This document shows positions 52,612 to 60,471 of a stretch of 64,000 nucleotides of DNA, one piece after another. The stretch comes from Devosia sp. RR2S18. Lineage in GTDB: Bacteria; Pseudomonadota; Alphaproteobacteria; Rhizobiales; Devosiaceae. Every line of letters starts with the position of its first letter. The stretch's first letter is position 1. The stretch is from contig NZ_CP126539.1 of assembly GCF_030177755.1 (NCBI RefSeq), positions 3,186,001 to 3,250,000 on the forward strand, read 5' to 3'. The position numbers were made by a program, and so were the translations under genes. The notes under the pieces were generated by a model. It did no database searches. It was not told where the DNA came from and worked only from the letters and a program-made list of their open reading frames with translations.

Positions 52612-52917
52612 ATGGCTGTACGCGCTAAGACCACCCTCAAGGTGGTGGACAATACTCATGAAGAAGCCGAAGCGGCGTTTGCCGAAGCGGCCAAGCAGAC
52701 TGCACCAATGGTCGAGCGGTTTTCGGCTCATCGCGAACGCATCGGCCTTGCAGTAAAGGAACTCGAGGGTGAACGATTTGAGCTCGTCTCGCGTCGCGAC
52801 CTGCTGCGCCGTCAGGCCGAAGCGATCGAAGCAGGCTTTGCATCGCATCTTGCCGACATCGAAGCGACCCTCAAGCTCTACGAGGCGGGGCTGAACTCGA
52901 CCGAGATGGTTGATTAA
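52612..52917 (+). CDS. Hypothetical 101-residue coiled-coil protein
   Basis: ATG 52612 follows GGAGACGTGA. The product is almost wholly helical and charged (EEAEAAFAEAAKQTAPMVER, LVSRRDLLRRQAEAIEAGFA), with heptad-like spacing suggesting a coiled coil. There is no signal peptide. The family is unknown. An AT-rich promoter region with two 12-base direct repeats lies 130-155 bases upstream. Confidence 0.65.
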   Translation: MAVRAKTTLKVVDNTHEEAEAAFAEAAKQTAPMVERFSAHRERIGLAVKELEGERFELVSRRDLLRRQAEAIEAGFASHLADIEATLKLYEAGLNSTEMVD

Positions 52918-53099
52918 AAACCGGCTCTGCTTTTTTCCCGGCAGCCTGGACCTGTGTCCAGGTGCCGGGCATGCAGCATCTAAGACAATCTGCGTAGGGC
53001 AAAGACCCTCGTGATTTCGCCGAATTGATCTCGGCATTCCCTTGCCCGCATTGTTGTTGCTGACCCGGTGGACACACGGTTCCTCCGATGGAGGAGGCA

Positions 53100-53255
53100 A
53101 TGCAGGACAAAGCGCATTTGCATCACAGCTTGGTTCGTCACGCTGGCGCAAGGGTGCCGCGCGGTGTTGTGCTGATCGCACTCACACTTGCCGCTTGGGG
53201 CATTGTGTTGCTGGTGGGCTGGGGAGCGTTCGCCCTACTCGCTCCGAGGACCTGA
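53100..53255 (+). CDS. Small single-span membrane protein, 51 residues
   Basis: ATG 53100 follows GGAGGAGGCA, a near-perfect ribosome-binding site. The product has a histidine-containing basic head (MQDKAHLHHSLVRHAGARVP) and one membrane helix (VVLIALTLAAWGIVLLVGWG), ending FALLAPRT. Its last 21 bases overlap the end of the convergent methyltransferase gene. The function is unknown. Confidence 0.55.
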   Translation: MQDKAHLHHSLVRHAGARVPRGVVLIALTLAAWGIVLLVGWGAFALLAPRT

Positions 53256-53939
53256 CTGACCCACATAAGCGATCCAGCCCCTGAAGCCGAGGGCGGCATA
53301 AAACAGGCTAACCTCCGAAAAGCCCGCCTCCTGCATCATGGCTTCCTCCTCCTCCGGTGCCAGAATTGTCAGTCTGGTGGCGAGTGCATGGCGCGCCTGT
53401 TCCACTTTCGAAGGGTCGGTTTGCGCATAGGCCACGTGCCGCGCGATCCAGGTCGATCTTGTTTGCTCCGGCATGCTGATATGGGCGAGCACCAATGGCG
53501 CCCCCGAATTGAGCCGCCGCCGCAGGTGCAGCAATGTCGGGAGACGCTGCGCACGGGCAATGAAGTGGAAGGTGAAGAGGCACACTGCGGCGTCGAACGG
53601 CCCTTCGGGCGCTGTTTCCACATAACCCTGATGAAGCCGAATGCGATCCAAATGCCGGCCGGCGGTATGCTTGGCCGCGTCGAGCATGTCACCCGAAGGA
53701 TCCACCCCATCGAAGGTCCAGCCGGGGTGGTCGCCGGCGAGGGTGTTAAGCTCAAGACCGCCGCCGGCGCCAAGCACCAGGACCTCCCCGCGCGTTGGCA
53801 CCGTTTCGGCCAACAGCATCGACATCATCCGCTGGAGGCCATCAAAGCCCGGGACCAGGCGTGGCGGTCCCGCGGCATAGGTCTGTGCGTGCGCTTGGTT
53901 GAAGGGAGTATCGGCGCGGGACATTGAATGCTCGGTCAT
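53235..53939 (-). CDS. Class I SAM-dependent methyltransferase
   Basis: The 234-residue enzyme has motif I EVLVLGAGGGLELNTLA near 52-68, acidic motif WTFDGVDPSGDMLDAAK and FDAAVCLFTFHFIARAQRLP, a Methyltransf_25-type arrangement. The C-terminus (EEEEAMMQEAGFSEVSLFYA) agrees with small-molecule methyltransferases. The acceptor is unknown. ATG 53939 or 53924 could be used. Confidence 0.83.
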   Translation of the reverse strand: MTEHSMSRADTPFNQAHAQTYAAGPPRLVPGFDGLQRMMSMLLAETVPTRGEVLVLGAGGGLELNTLAGDHPGWTFDGVDPSGDMLDAAKHTAGRHLDRIRLHQGYVETAPEGPFDAAVCLFTFHFIARAQRLPTLLHLRRRLNSGAPLVLAHISMPEQTRSTWIARHVAYAQTDPSKVEQARHALATRLTILAPEEEEAMMQEAGFSEVSLFYAALGFRGWIAYVGQSGPRSE

Positions 53940-53981
53940 GCAACTATCATTGTTACATGAATGTCGACTGTCAAGCTGCCG

Positions 53982-54845
53982 CTAACGCGGGTCTGTCGTC
54001 CCCACTACGCTCGCCATATCGGCGGTTCTGGCGGATCGGCCAGAGGACCGCGCCAGCCTGGTGGTGAAAGCGAGCGGATTGAACCGGCTGCGCCTTGGGG
54101 TGAGGCGGCCGAAAGCGTCGTAGGTGAACATCAGCCCGCGCCGGGCAAAGACGTGCGCCATCCAGAAAGTAAACGCAGCACCGACGGCCCAGCCCATCAA
54201 GGTGTCGCTCATCCAGTGCATGCCGACAAACTGGCGTGACGCACAGATGAGTACACCTGCTGCCAGAAATAGGGCCCGCAAGCGCGGGAATACCAGCGCC
54301 AGTGATACCGCCATTGCACCGGCTGTTGCCGAGTGACCGGAGGGGAAGGCCGAAAAATCGGAATGCATGGCAAAAGGCTGGAAGTGCAGATTGCCGTGAG
54401 TATCAAGTAAGGAAGGCCGGGCTCGACCAATGGCGTATTTCAACGTCAGGGCGGCAAGCCCGCCTCCCGCAACGGACAGGAAGACAAAGGCTGCCCCGGC
54501 GTTGAGGGCGCTGACGCCAATCGCGACCCGTCGGCGCCAGAGCGCAACCGGCGCAAACAGACCGAACAGGAGCAGTGCCCCACTGCCTACGAGCACCTGC
54601 ACCCCTTCCCCCAGATCAGTGACAACATGGGCGAAGGGTTGCAGTTCCTCGGGAAACTGCTGCATCCAGCGCCCGACGGGGTAGTCGCTCCCCATCATGA
54701 GCGGCCAAGAAAGGACTAGAAAAAGCAGCAGAATGATCGCGGGGCTCTCGAGCGGCGCTGGCCGAAGCTGCAGATGGTAGCGCGGAGCCGAACGCAGGCG
54801 AGACCACCCCGCACCGAAACGCTGACGAACACCCCCACCCAGCAT
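53982..54845 (-). CDS. PAP2-family membrane phosphatase
   Basis: The 287-residue membrane protein has the three acid-phosphatase signatures: KYAIGRARPS, PSGHSATAGAMAV and SRQFVGMHWMSDTLMGW, with active-site His residues in the second and third. About five to six membrane segments place the site on the periplasmic face. Substrates in the family are lipid phosphates such as phosphatidate or undecaprenyl pyrophosphate; a choice cannot be made here. The C-terminal tail of about 50 residues is basic and polar. Confidence 0.88.
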   Translation of the reverse strand: MLGGGVRQRFGAGWSRLRSAPRYHLQLRPAPLESPAIILLLFLVLSWPLMMGSDYPVGRWMQQFPEELQPFAHVVTDLGEGVQVLVGSGALLLFGLFAPVALWRRRVAIGVSALNAGAAFVFLSVAGGGLAALTLKYAIGRARPSLLDTHGNLHFQPFAMHSDFSAFPSGHSATAGAMAVSLALVFPRLRALFLAAGVLICASRQFVGMHWMSDTLMGWAVGAAFTFWMAHVFARRGLMFTYDAFGRLTPRRSRFNPLAFTTRLARSSGRSARTADMASVVGTTDPR

Positions 54846-55084
54846 TGAATCGCACCACCTTTGCTTTCTTGGATCCCAGTACCACGGCCAAAGTGGCCCT
54901 ATCGAGTGTTATTGGCGTAAAGAGGGCTGGGCTCAGAACATTGGGCGGGTAGACGCCGAGATGGCAAGCGCGTGCGTTTCGCTTCAGACGATCTCATGGA
55001 ACGCTTTGGGGCTGTCGGCCTTGGAGTCGGATGGGGTGGCGTCGGCTAACTAGACGCCAAGTGGCAGGACGAGAAGGAGGCAGC
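54846..55084. other. Intergenic region before the BCCT transporter
   Basis: The 239 bases separate the divergent PAP2 and BCCT genes and should contain both promoters. I see no perfect operator repeat or small coding frame with a ribosome-binding site. Confidence 0.35.
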
Positions 55085-57079
55085 GTGTTTCAGCGCTTCA
55101 TCATCAACCCACCAGTTTTCTACGGCGCCATTCTGGTGATCGGGCTCTTTCTCGTTGTGGGGGTGCTATTCCCCAGCAGCGCTGCCGAATTTTTTGGCAC
55201 GCTGCAGAGCAGTATCCTCAACAGTTTCGGCTGGCTCTACCTGCTGGCCGTGGGCATTTTCGTCGTTTCCGTGCTGCTGCTGTCGTTTGGCCGCTATGGC
55301 CGTCTTCGGCTCGGCCCGGACGAGTCGACGCCCGACTTCAAGTTCATCTCGTGGATTGCCATGCTGTTCGCGGCCGGCATGGGCATCGGGCTCATGTTCT
55401 ATGCGGTGGGCGAGCCGATGACCCATTACATGGCGCCACCCACGGCCGACCCGCGCTCAGTTCAGGCGGTGCGCGAAGCCATGTCCGTGACGTTCTTTCA
55501 CTGGGGCATCCACGCCTGGGCCATCTATGCGGTGGTGGGCCTGTCGCTGGCCTATTTCGGCTATCGTTATAACCTTCCGCTGACCATTAGATCGGGTCTC
55601 TATCCGCTGCTCAAGGAGCGGATCAACGGGCCGATCGGGCATGCAGTGGACATCTTCGCCATTGTCGGCACGATGTTCGGCATCGCGACCTCCCTGGGCC
55701 TCGGCGTTTCGCAGATAAATGCCGGACTGAGTTACCTCCTGGGCTTTCCGATCGGGCTGGAAGTGCAACTGCCGCTAATCGTCGGGATTACGGCGCTGGC
55801 AACCGTGTCGGTGGTGACGGGGCTCGACAAGGGCGTGCGCATTCTTTCGGAGGCAAACCTCGTTGTTGCAGTCTTGCTGATGGTATTCGTGCTGGTGATG
55901 GGGCCAACGGCCCAGCTCTTCCGCGACTTCGTCCAGAATATCGGGCTGTATCTCGACACCCTGGTGCTGCGCACCTTCAACATCTACGCCTATGAGCCGA
56001 CGCCCTGGGTCGATGCATGGACGCTGTTTTACTGGGCCTGGTGGATTTCCTGGTCGCCCTTTGTGGGGATGTTCATCGCGCGCATCTCGCGCGGCCGCAC
56101 GGTTCGTGAATTCGTCGCGGCCGTGCTTTTCATCCCGGCCGGCTTCACCTTCTTTTGGATGACGGTGTTCGGCAACACGGCCATCTTCATCGACAAGGGG
56201 GTCGCGGCTGGCGCATTGGGGGATGCCATCGCCGCCGACATCTCGGTGGGTCTCTTCCAGTTTTTCGAATATCTACCCCTCTCGGGCCTCACTTCGACTT
56301 TCGCGGTGCTGCTGGTGGCGATCTTCTTCGTCACCTCCTCGGACTCGGGATCGCTGGTGGTGGACTCCATCGCCGCAGGGGGCGAAACGCAGACCACCAC
56401 CGGGCAGCGGGTGTTCTGGTGCGTGATGGAGGGCGTGGTGGCCGCAAGCCTCTTGCTCGCGGGCGGCCTTGGAGCGCTCCAGTCGGCGACCATTGCCAGC
56501 GCCCTGCCCTTCACTTTTGTGATGCTTGGGCTGGTCTGGTCGTTATTCGTGGGCATGCGGACCGATCTCGCGCAACAACAGGCGCATAGCGCGACCCCAC
56601 AAGCTCCTGCGGCCCAGCCTGCAGCCGGGCTCACCTGGCAGCGACGTTTGGCGCTGATCCTGCATGCGCCGAGCAAGGCGGAAGTGGAGCGCTTTATCGC
56701 CCGCGAGGTGCGCCCGGCCCTGGACCAAGTCGCCAAGGAACTGAGTTCGCGCGGTCGCACCAGTCATGTGGTGGAAGAGGACGGTGCGGCGATTGCGCTG
56801 CGCTCGCCGGCCGAGGGTGTGCGCGACTTCGTTTATGGTGTCAGCATCAGCGCGCAACCCACCGCCTCGTTCTCGCCCATGGCGGTGAGCGGACCAGAAT
56901 ATCGCTACGAGGCCCGCACCTATTTCTCGAGCGGAGATCGCGGCTATGACATCATGGGCATGCACACCGATCAATTGATCGCCGACGTGCTCGGGCAGTT
57001 CGAACGCTATCTGCTGCTGGTCAATTCACCCGAGTTCAGGCTGGTGCAAGGTGCGCCGGAACACGAGCGCGACAGCTAG
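55085..57079 (+). CDS. BCCT-family betaine/choline transporter
   Basis: The 664-residue twelve-helix transporter has the BCCT signature [20 protein letters not shown], then [12 protein letters not shown], near residue 315, plus [20 protein letters not shown] and a long cytoplasmic C-terminal tail of about 150 residues as in BetT/BetP osmosensors. It imports betaine, choline or related osmolytes using sodium or proton gradients. The start is GTG 55085 with AAGGAGG nine bases before it. The long tail suggests osmotic control. It is a single gene convergent with the SDR gene (three-base gap). Confidence 0.9.
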   Translation: MFQRFIINPPVFYGAILVIGLFLVVGVLFPSSAAEFFGTLQSSILNSFGWLYLLAVGIFVVSVLLLSFGRYGRLRLGPDESTPDFKFISWIAMLFAAGMGIGLMFYAVGEPMTHYMAPPTADPRSVQAVREAMSVTFFHWGIHAWAIYAVVGLSLAYFGYRYNLPLTIRSGLYPLLKERINGPIGHAVDIFAIVGTMFGIATSLGLGVSQINAGLSYLLGFPIGLEVQLPLIVGITALATVSVVTGLDKGVRILSEANLVVAVLLMVFVLVMGPTAQLFRDFVQNIGLYLDTLVLRTFNIYAYEPTPWVDAWTLFYWAWWISWSPFVGMFIARISRGRTVREFVAAVLFIPAGFTFFWMTVFGNTAIFIDKGVAAGALGDAIAADISVGLFQFFEYLPLSGLTSTFAVLLVAIFFVTSSDSGSLVVDSIAAGGETQTTTGQRVFWCVMEGVVAASLLLAGGLGALQSATIASALPFTFVMLGLVWSLFVGMRTDLAQQQAHSATPQAPAAQPAAGLTWQRRLALILHAPSKAEVERFIAREVRPALDQVAKELSSRGRTSHVVEEDGAAIALRSPAEGVRDFVYGVSISAQPTASFSPMAVSGPEYRYEARTYFSSGDRGYDIMGMHTDQLIADVLGQFERYLLLVNSPEFRLVQGAPEHERDS

Positions 57080-57082
57080 TGA

Positions 57083-57829
57083 CTATCCGCGTCCAACAAA
57101 AGGCATCTGCGTGGCCATGACGGTCATGGTGAACGTGTTGGCTTCAAGCGGCAGGCTGGCCATGTAGCTCACCGCTCTGGCGATGTGGTCGACCTCGATG
57201 GTAGGCTCGACGGCCATCGACCCATCGGCCTGGAGCACGCCCTTGGCCATACCGGCAGTCATCTCGGTACCGGCATTGCCGATGTCGATCTGACCCACGG
57301 CAATGTTGAAGGGGCGTCCGTCCAGCGCGGCCGCCTTGGTGAGACCGGTGATTGCGTGCTTGGTCGCGGCATAGGGCGAAGACTGCGGCCGCGGCGTCGT
57401 GGCTGAAATCGAGCCATTGTTGATGATCCGGCCGCCCATGGGCTGCTGCGCCTTGAACTGGCGGAACGCAAACTGGGTGCAGAAGAAAGCACCCGATAGA
57501 TTGGCACCGACGACCTGATCCCACTGCTCTGCCGTGATGTCCTCTAGCGGCACCGAGGGCGCGCCCACCCCGGCATTGTTGACCAGCAGGTCCAGCCGTC
57601 CCCAACGCTCGATCACGGCAGCGAAAGCGTTCTCGACTGCGGAGCGCTTGCCAATGTCGACGGGCACCGCGAGCGTCCGTTCGCCATCTGGATCGATGGA
57701 CCGGGCTGCGTCGTGCAATACCGTCTCCCGACGCCCGAACAGTGCGACGGAAAAGCCGTCAACGAGAAGCGTACGCGTGACAGCCTTGCCGATACCGGAG
57801 CCGCCGCCCGTGACAATTGCAACTTTCAT
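57083..57829 (-). CDS. SDR-family oxidoreductase
   Basis: The 248-residue classical short-chain dehydrogenase has cofactor motif [11 protein letters not shown] near residues 6-16, LVNNAG, and catalytic Ser and YAATK (Tyr/Lys). It reduces or oxidises a sugar, alcohol or ketone using NAD(P). It starts inside the stop of the DenD-like gene (ATGA overlap), so the two act together, perhaps in catabolism of a four-carbon sugar acid or related compound. Confidence 0.88.
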   Translation of the reverse strand: MKVAIVTGGGSGIGKAVTRTLLVDGFSVALFGRRETVLHDAARSIDPDGERTLAVPVDIGKRSAVENAFAAVIERWGRLDLLVNNAGVGAPSVPLEDITAEQWDQVVGANLSGAFFCTQFAFRQFKAQQPMGGRIINNGSISATTPRPQSSPYAATKHAITGLTKAAALDGRPFNIAVGQIDIGNAGTEMTAGMAKGVLQADGSMAVEPTIEVDHIARAVSYMASLPLEANTFTMTVMATQMPFVGRG

Positions 57830-58815
57830 TGGGGCAAGTCTCCGCCTAGCTCGTCTTCAATGTGGATTTGGATGATCTCGTCGAACGATGTCTCCGCGGC
57901 AAAGCCGAGCGCCTCGGCCCGTGAGGCATCGAAGTTCTTGGGCCAGCCTTCGACCATGTCGATGATCATCGGGTCCGGCTCGCGCCGGATCAGTGCCACG
58001 GCGCGCTCACCCGCCACGCGGCGCAGTGCTTCGATCTGCTCGCCAACGGTTGCCGATAGCCCCGGCATGTTGAGATTGCGACGATTGCCGAGCACGGCCG
58101 TATCCATCTCGGCGGCGTGCAGCAGGAAACTGACTGCAGCCCGCGGGCTCGCATGCCAATGCCGCGCGCTTTCCTCGACTGGAAGCACCGCTTCCTTGCC
58201 GACCAGCGGCTCGCGTAAAATGGAGGAGAAAAAGCCCGAAGCCGCCTTGTTGGGCCGCCCGGGCCGAATGCAGATGGTGGGCAGGCGAATACCCACGCCA
58301 TCAAGAAAGCCGCGGCGCGAATAGTCCGCCAGCAGCAGTTCGCAAATGGCTTTCTGTGTTCCGTAGCTCGTCCGTGGCGTTTCGAAAAACTCGTCACTGA
58401 TTTTGTCGGGAAAGGGAGCACCAAACACCGCGATGGAGGAGGTGAACACCAGGCGCGGGCAGTAGGCTCCCCCGCTGCTGGCCTGCCGGATAGCCTCGTA
58501 CAGGTAGCGCGTGCCATCGAGGTTGATGGCGTAGCCCTTCTCGAAGTCGAGTTCGGCCTCACCTGAGACAATGGCTGCCAAGTGGAAAACGACGTCGGGC
58601 CGGGTCACGATCAGCTCTTGGGCCGCTTCGGGCCGGGAGATGTCGGCAGCAAGAGCAGCGACGGGGATCGAACTCCCCTCGAGCACGTCCGGTGCCACGA
58701 TGTCCACCAGCGTCATGCTGGTGATGGCTTCACCGCGCATGGTGCCACGCTGCAGCAGAGCTGCGGTGAGCTTGCGGCCGACCATTCCGGCGGCACCGAT
58801 TATCAGGATGTTCAT
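57826..58815 (-). CDS. denD: NAD-dependent epimerase/dehydratase, D-erythronate dehydrogenase (DenD)-like
   Basis: The 329-residue extended SDR begins [20 protein letters not shown], with catalytic [12 protein letters not shown] and the text [20 protein letters not shown] then [14 protein letters not shown], which resembles DenD of the D-erythronate pathway. DenD oxidises D-erythronate at C2. The usual partner genes (4-kinase denK/otnK, aldolase otnC, isomerase) are not here; only an SDR follows, by ATGA overlap. The specific substrate is therefore uncertain. ATG 58815 follows GAGGAGGGG. Confidence 0.75.
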   Translation of the reverse strand: MNILIIGAAGMVGRKLTAALLQRGTMRGEAITSMTLVDIVAPDVLEGSSIPVAALAADISRPEAAQELIVTRPDVVFHLAAIVSGEAELDFEKGYAINLDGTRYLYEAIRQASSGGAYCPRLVFTSSIAVFGAPFPDKISDEFFETPRTSYGTQKAICELLLADYSRRGFLDGVGIRLPTICIRPGRPNKAASGFFSSILREPLVGKEAVLPVEESARHWHASPRAAVSFLLHAAEMDTAVLGNRRNLNMPGLSATVGEQIEALRRVAGERAVALIRREPDPMIIDMVEGWPKNFDASRAEALGFAAETSFDEIIQIHIEDELGGDLPQ

Positions 58816-58833
58816 GTGTCCCCTCCTCGCCCC

Positions 58834-58855
58834 GGGCTTATCCTCCAATAAGCCC
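58834..58855. promoter_or_regulatory. Hairpin between rpsU and the denD-like gene
   Basis: An inverted repeat with an 8-bp stem (GGGCTTAT against ATAAGCCC) has a 6-base loop that on the minus strand reads TGGAGG. It lies about 20 bases before the denD-like start. It may end rpsU transcripts or sit in the denD leader; there is no clear T-run on the minus strand. Confidence 0.45.
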
Positions 58856-58919
58856 TTCTTGTCGTCCAGCGTTTCGGCGTTTCGGCGGCCCGCCAGTTCG
58901 GCGAGCCGACCGAATCAGC

Positions 58920-59186
58920 TTAGCCGCCGCGGACCAAGGATGGCGCGCGAACGGGCGCGCTGCGCTTGGATTTGGGCGCCTCGATCAGGCCCTCGCGAAT
59001 GGCCTGCTTGCGGGCTGCCTTTCTGTTCCGACGCACGGCTTCGGCATGCTCGCGCACGCGCCGCTCTGATGGCTTCTCATGATACTTCCGGAGCCGCATT
59101 TCCCGGAACACGCCTTCCCGCTGAAGGCGCTTTTTCAATACCCGTAGGGCTTGTTCGACGTTGTTGTCGCGAACCGATACCTGCAA
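58920..59186 (-). CDS. rpsU: 30S ribosomal protein S21
   Basis: The 88-residue basic protein starts [20 protein letters not shown] then [20 protein letters not shown], the S21 core. A basic extension of about 20 residues ([20 protein letters not shown]) is common in alphaproteobacteria. It binds the 30S platform near the anti-Shine-Dalgarno and helps initiation. It stands alone; a 14-bp palindrome lies 27 bases before its start. Confidence 0.95.
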   Translation of the reverse strand: MQVSVRDNNVEQALRVLKKRLQREGVFREMRLRKYHEKPSERRVREHAEAVRRNRKAARKQAIREGLIEAPKSKRSAPVRAPSLVRGG

Positions 59187-59212
59187 AAATTGTCCTGACT
59201 TGGTTTGGGTGT

Positions 59213-59226
59213 CGCCGTTAACGGCG
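59213..59226. promoter_or_regulatory. 14-bp perfect palindrome upstream of rpsU
   Basis: CGCCGTTAACGGCG is self-complementary over its whole length and lies 27 bases before the rpsU ATG in its 5' region. It could be an operator or a leader hairpin. It contains a single GTTAAC core. Confidence 0.5.
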
Positions 59227-59284
59227 TGATGGGGGGCTGGTAAGCCGCCGCCGGCGTTCTATCAGTAAATGCTACCAGCGCCTA

Positions 59285-59308
59285 ATTGGTGCCATGAGCG
59301 GCACCAAT
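59285..59308. repeat. 9-bp inverted repeat with 6-base loop
   Basis: ATTGGTGCC at 59285-59293 and GGCACCAAT at 59300-59308 surround ATGAGC. It lies between the rpsU start and the micro-ORF at 59377, with no T-run on either side. Confidence 0.5.
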
Positions 59309-59376
59309 CTCCCCCAAGAGCCTTGCAACCCGGCGGTCACCGAAGCGTTGGCTGTGGACAACCGAGGAGGCAAATC

Positions 59377-59448
59377 ATGGGTCGAATTCTCAAGACGGTG
59401 GTGCTGGGCTGGCTGATGAAGCGGCTGTTTCGCCGGGGTCGGCGATAA
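59377..59448 (+). CDS. 23-residue micro-ORF
   Basis: ATG 59377 is preceded by AGGAGG with a six-base spacer, a perfect ribosome-binding site. It encodes MGRILKTVVLGWLMKRLFRR followed by GRR, an amphipathic basic peptide with a hydrophobic core. A 23-codon frame cannot be proven by sequence alone, but the quality of the site and the amphipathic product support translation. No family is claimed. Confidence 0.45.
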   Translation: MGRILKTVVLGWLMKRLFRRGRR

Positions 59449-59501
59449 CCGACTGAGAGCAGGTGCCTAGTTTAGCGCCCACTCGATACTGTTGGCAGGA
59501 A

Positions 59502-60131
59502 CTATATTACGACAAACTCGGCCAGTTCGCCTACTGTTCGCGCAAGGAAGTTTGGCGAAGCTCCAAGCAGGGCCTGCTCTGTCGCAAAGCCCCAGGTGAC
59601 CGCGGCTGAAGCAAAACCTGCAGTCTGCGCTGCTTCGACGTCACGGATCTCATCACCGATGGCGAGGATTTCCCCCGGTGGAAGTTGCAGGTGTCGGCGT
59701 AAGCTTTTGAACTTGGCAGCTTTGCCGAACAGCGAGACACCGGCGCCGTAGTAGTCGATCAGATCGGCGGAAGCGCCGAGAACGTGGCGGATTGTTTCCT
59801 CTCCATTTGAACTCACGATGGACAACTGCATCCCCGCTGCTTTCCAGCGCGCGAGCAGTTCCGGCATGCCTTCAAACAACCCGATTTGGTTCGCATCCTC
59901 GGCACTGCGGCGCCGGACGTCTCGAGCGATGATCGGCAGCTGCCAGGTCTTCACCCCAAGGTAGCGAATGATCTCACGGTTGGAACGGCCCCGCAGCATC
60001 TCGATCTCATCGCCTTCTACCTTGCGAAAGCCATGCACATCGGCGACCTCGTTGATGATGCCCAAGAACCACGGTCCACTGTCGGCAAGCGTTCCGTCGA
60101 AATCGAAGATAGCAGCGCCATATTTAGTCAT
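59502..60131 (-). CDS. HAD-family phosphatase (phosphoglycolate phosphatase-like)
   Basis: The 209-residue protein has HAD motif I FDFDGTLADSG (Asp10, Asp12), motif II LSIVSSNGEE, motif III Lys in FGKAAKFKSL and motif IV AIGDEIRDVEAAQTAGFASA. A small helical cap follows motif I. It is cytoplasmic and acts on a small phosphate ester; the Gph-like class is suggested but the substrate is unknown. Confidence 0.88.
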   Translation of the reverse strand: MTKYGAAIFDFDGTLADSGPWFLGIINEVADVHGFRKVEGDEIEMLRGRSNREIIRYLGVKTWQLPIIARDVRRRSAEDANQIGLFEGMPELLARWKAAGMQLSIVSSNGEETIRHVLGASADLIDYYGAGVSLFGKAAKFKSLRRHLQLPPGEILAIGDEIRDVEAAQTAGFASAAVTWGFATEQALLGASPNFLARTVGELAEFVVI

Positions 60132-60471
60132 AGGAGCCTCTCGATGCGTGCCGCGCTAGCGCGACCGCGTCCTGGTGCAAGGTCAGCTTCGGCATCGCGT
60201 AGTAGCAGATCCATCCGGCAGAAACGTTCCTTCGCCCTTAACCTGGTGTTCACCCTACCTGGACATTTAGCGGTTCGATCAGCGCCGGAGAGGCCCCGGT
60301 TTAAGGACAAAGACGTTAGCTGGAAAGGCAACCGAGGAGAGTCCGTGCTTACCTCCCCAAGCTCAACTATGACGAGCATCTATCCCAACGATTGGCTGGC
60401 ACTTTGTGTGCCGCGCCAATCATTGGCACGCGGAGTATCTATTCCAGGCACGGGCTCTGGAGGGAGCAAGC
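60132..60471. other. Intergenic region between the HAD and GGDEF/EAL genes
   Basis: The 340 bases hold the promoter of the HAD gene (minus) and the leader of the c-di-GMP gene (plus). The notable element is a 42-base imperfect palindrome at 60385-60426. A TGGCAC-N5-GTGC string inside it is a poor match to a sigma-54 promoter. No small gene with a ribosome-binding site was found. Confidence 0.45.
60385..60426 (+). promoter_or_regulatory. Long imperfect palindrome in the leader of the GGDEF/EAL gene
   Basis: The outer arms CCAACGATTGGC (60385-60396) and GCCAATCATTGG (60415-60426) pair with one mismatch; inside, GGCAC and GTGCC pair around TTTGT. The whole could form a 17-pair hairpin ending 46 bases before the ATG at 60472. 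It may be an RNA control element or a large operator. Confidence 0.6.

Noticed and set aside
58834..58855. Rho-independent terminator for rpsU
   Set aside because: The hairpin is clear, but the short T-rich stretch is on the plus-strand side, while rpsU is on the minus strand. It is listed as a hairpin only.
60394..60412. Possible sigma-54 promoter (TGGCAC-N5-GTGC)
   Set aside because: The -12 element lacks TTGC. The string is explained better as part of the 42-base palindrome.
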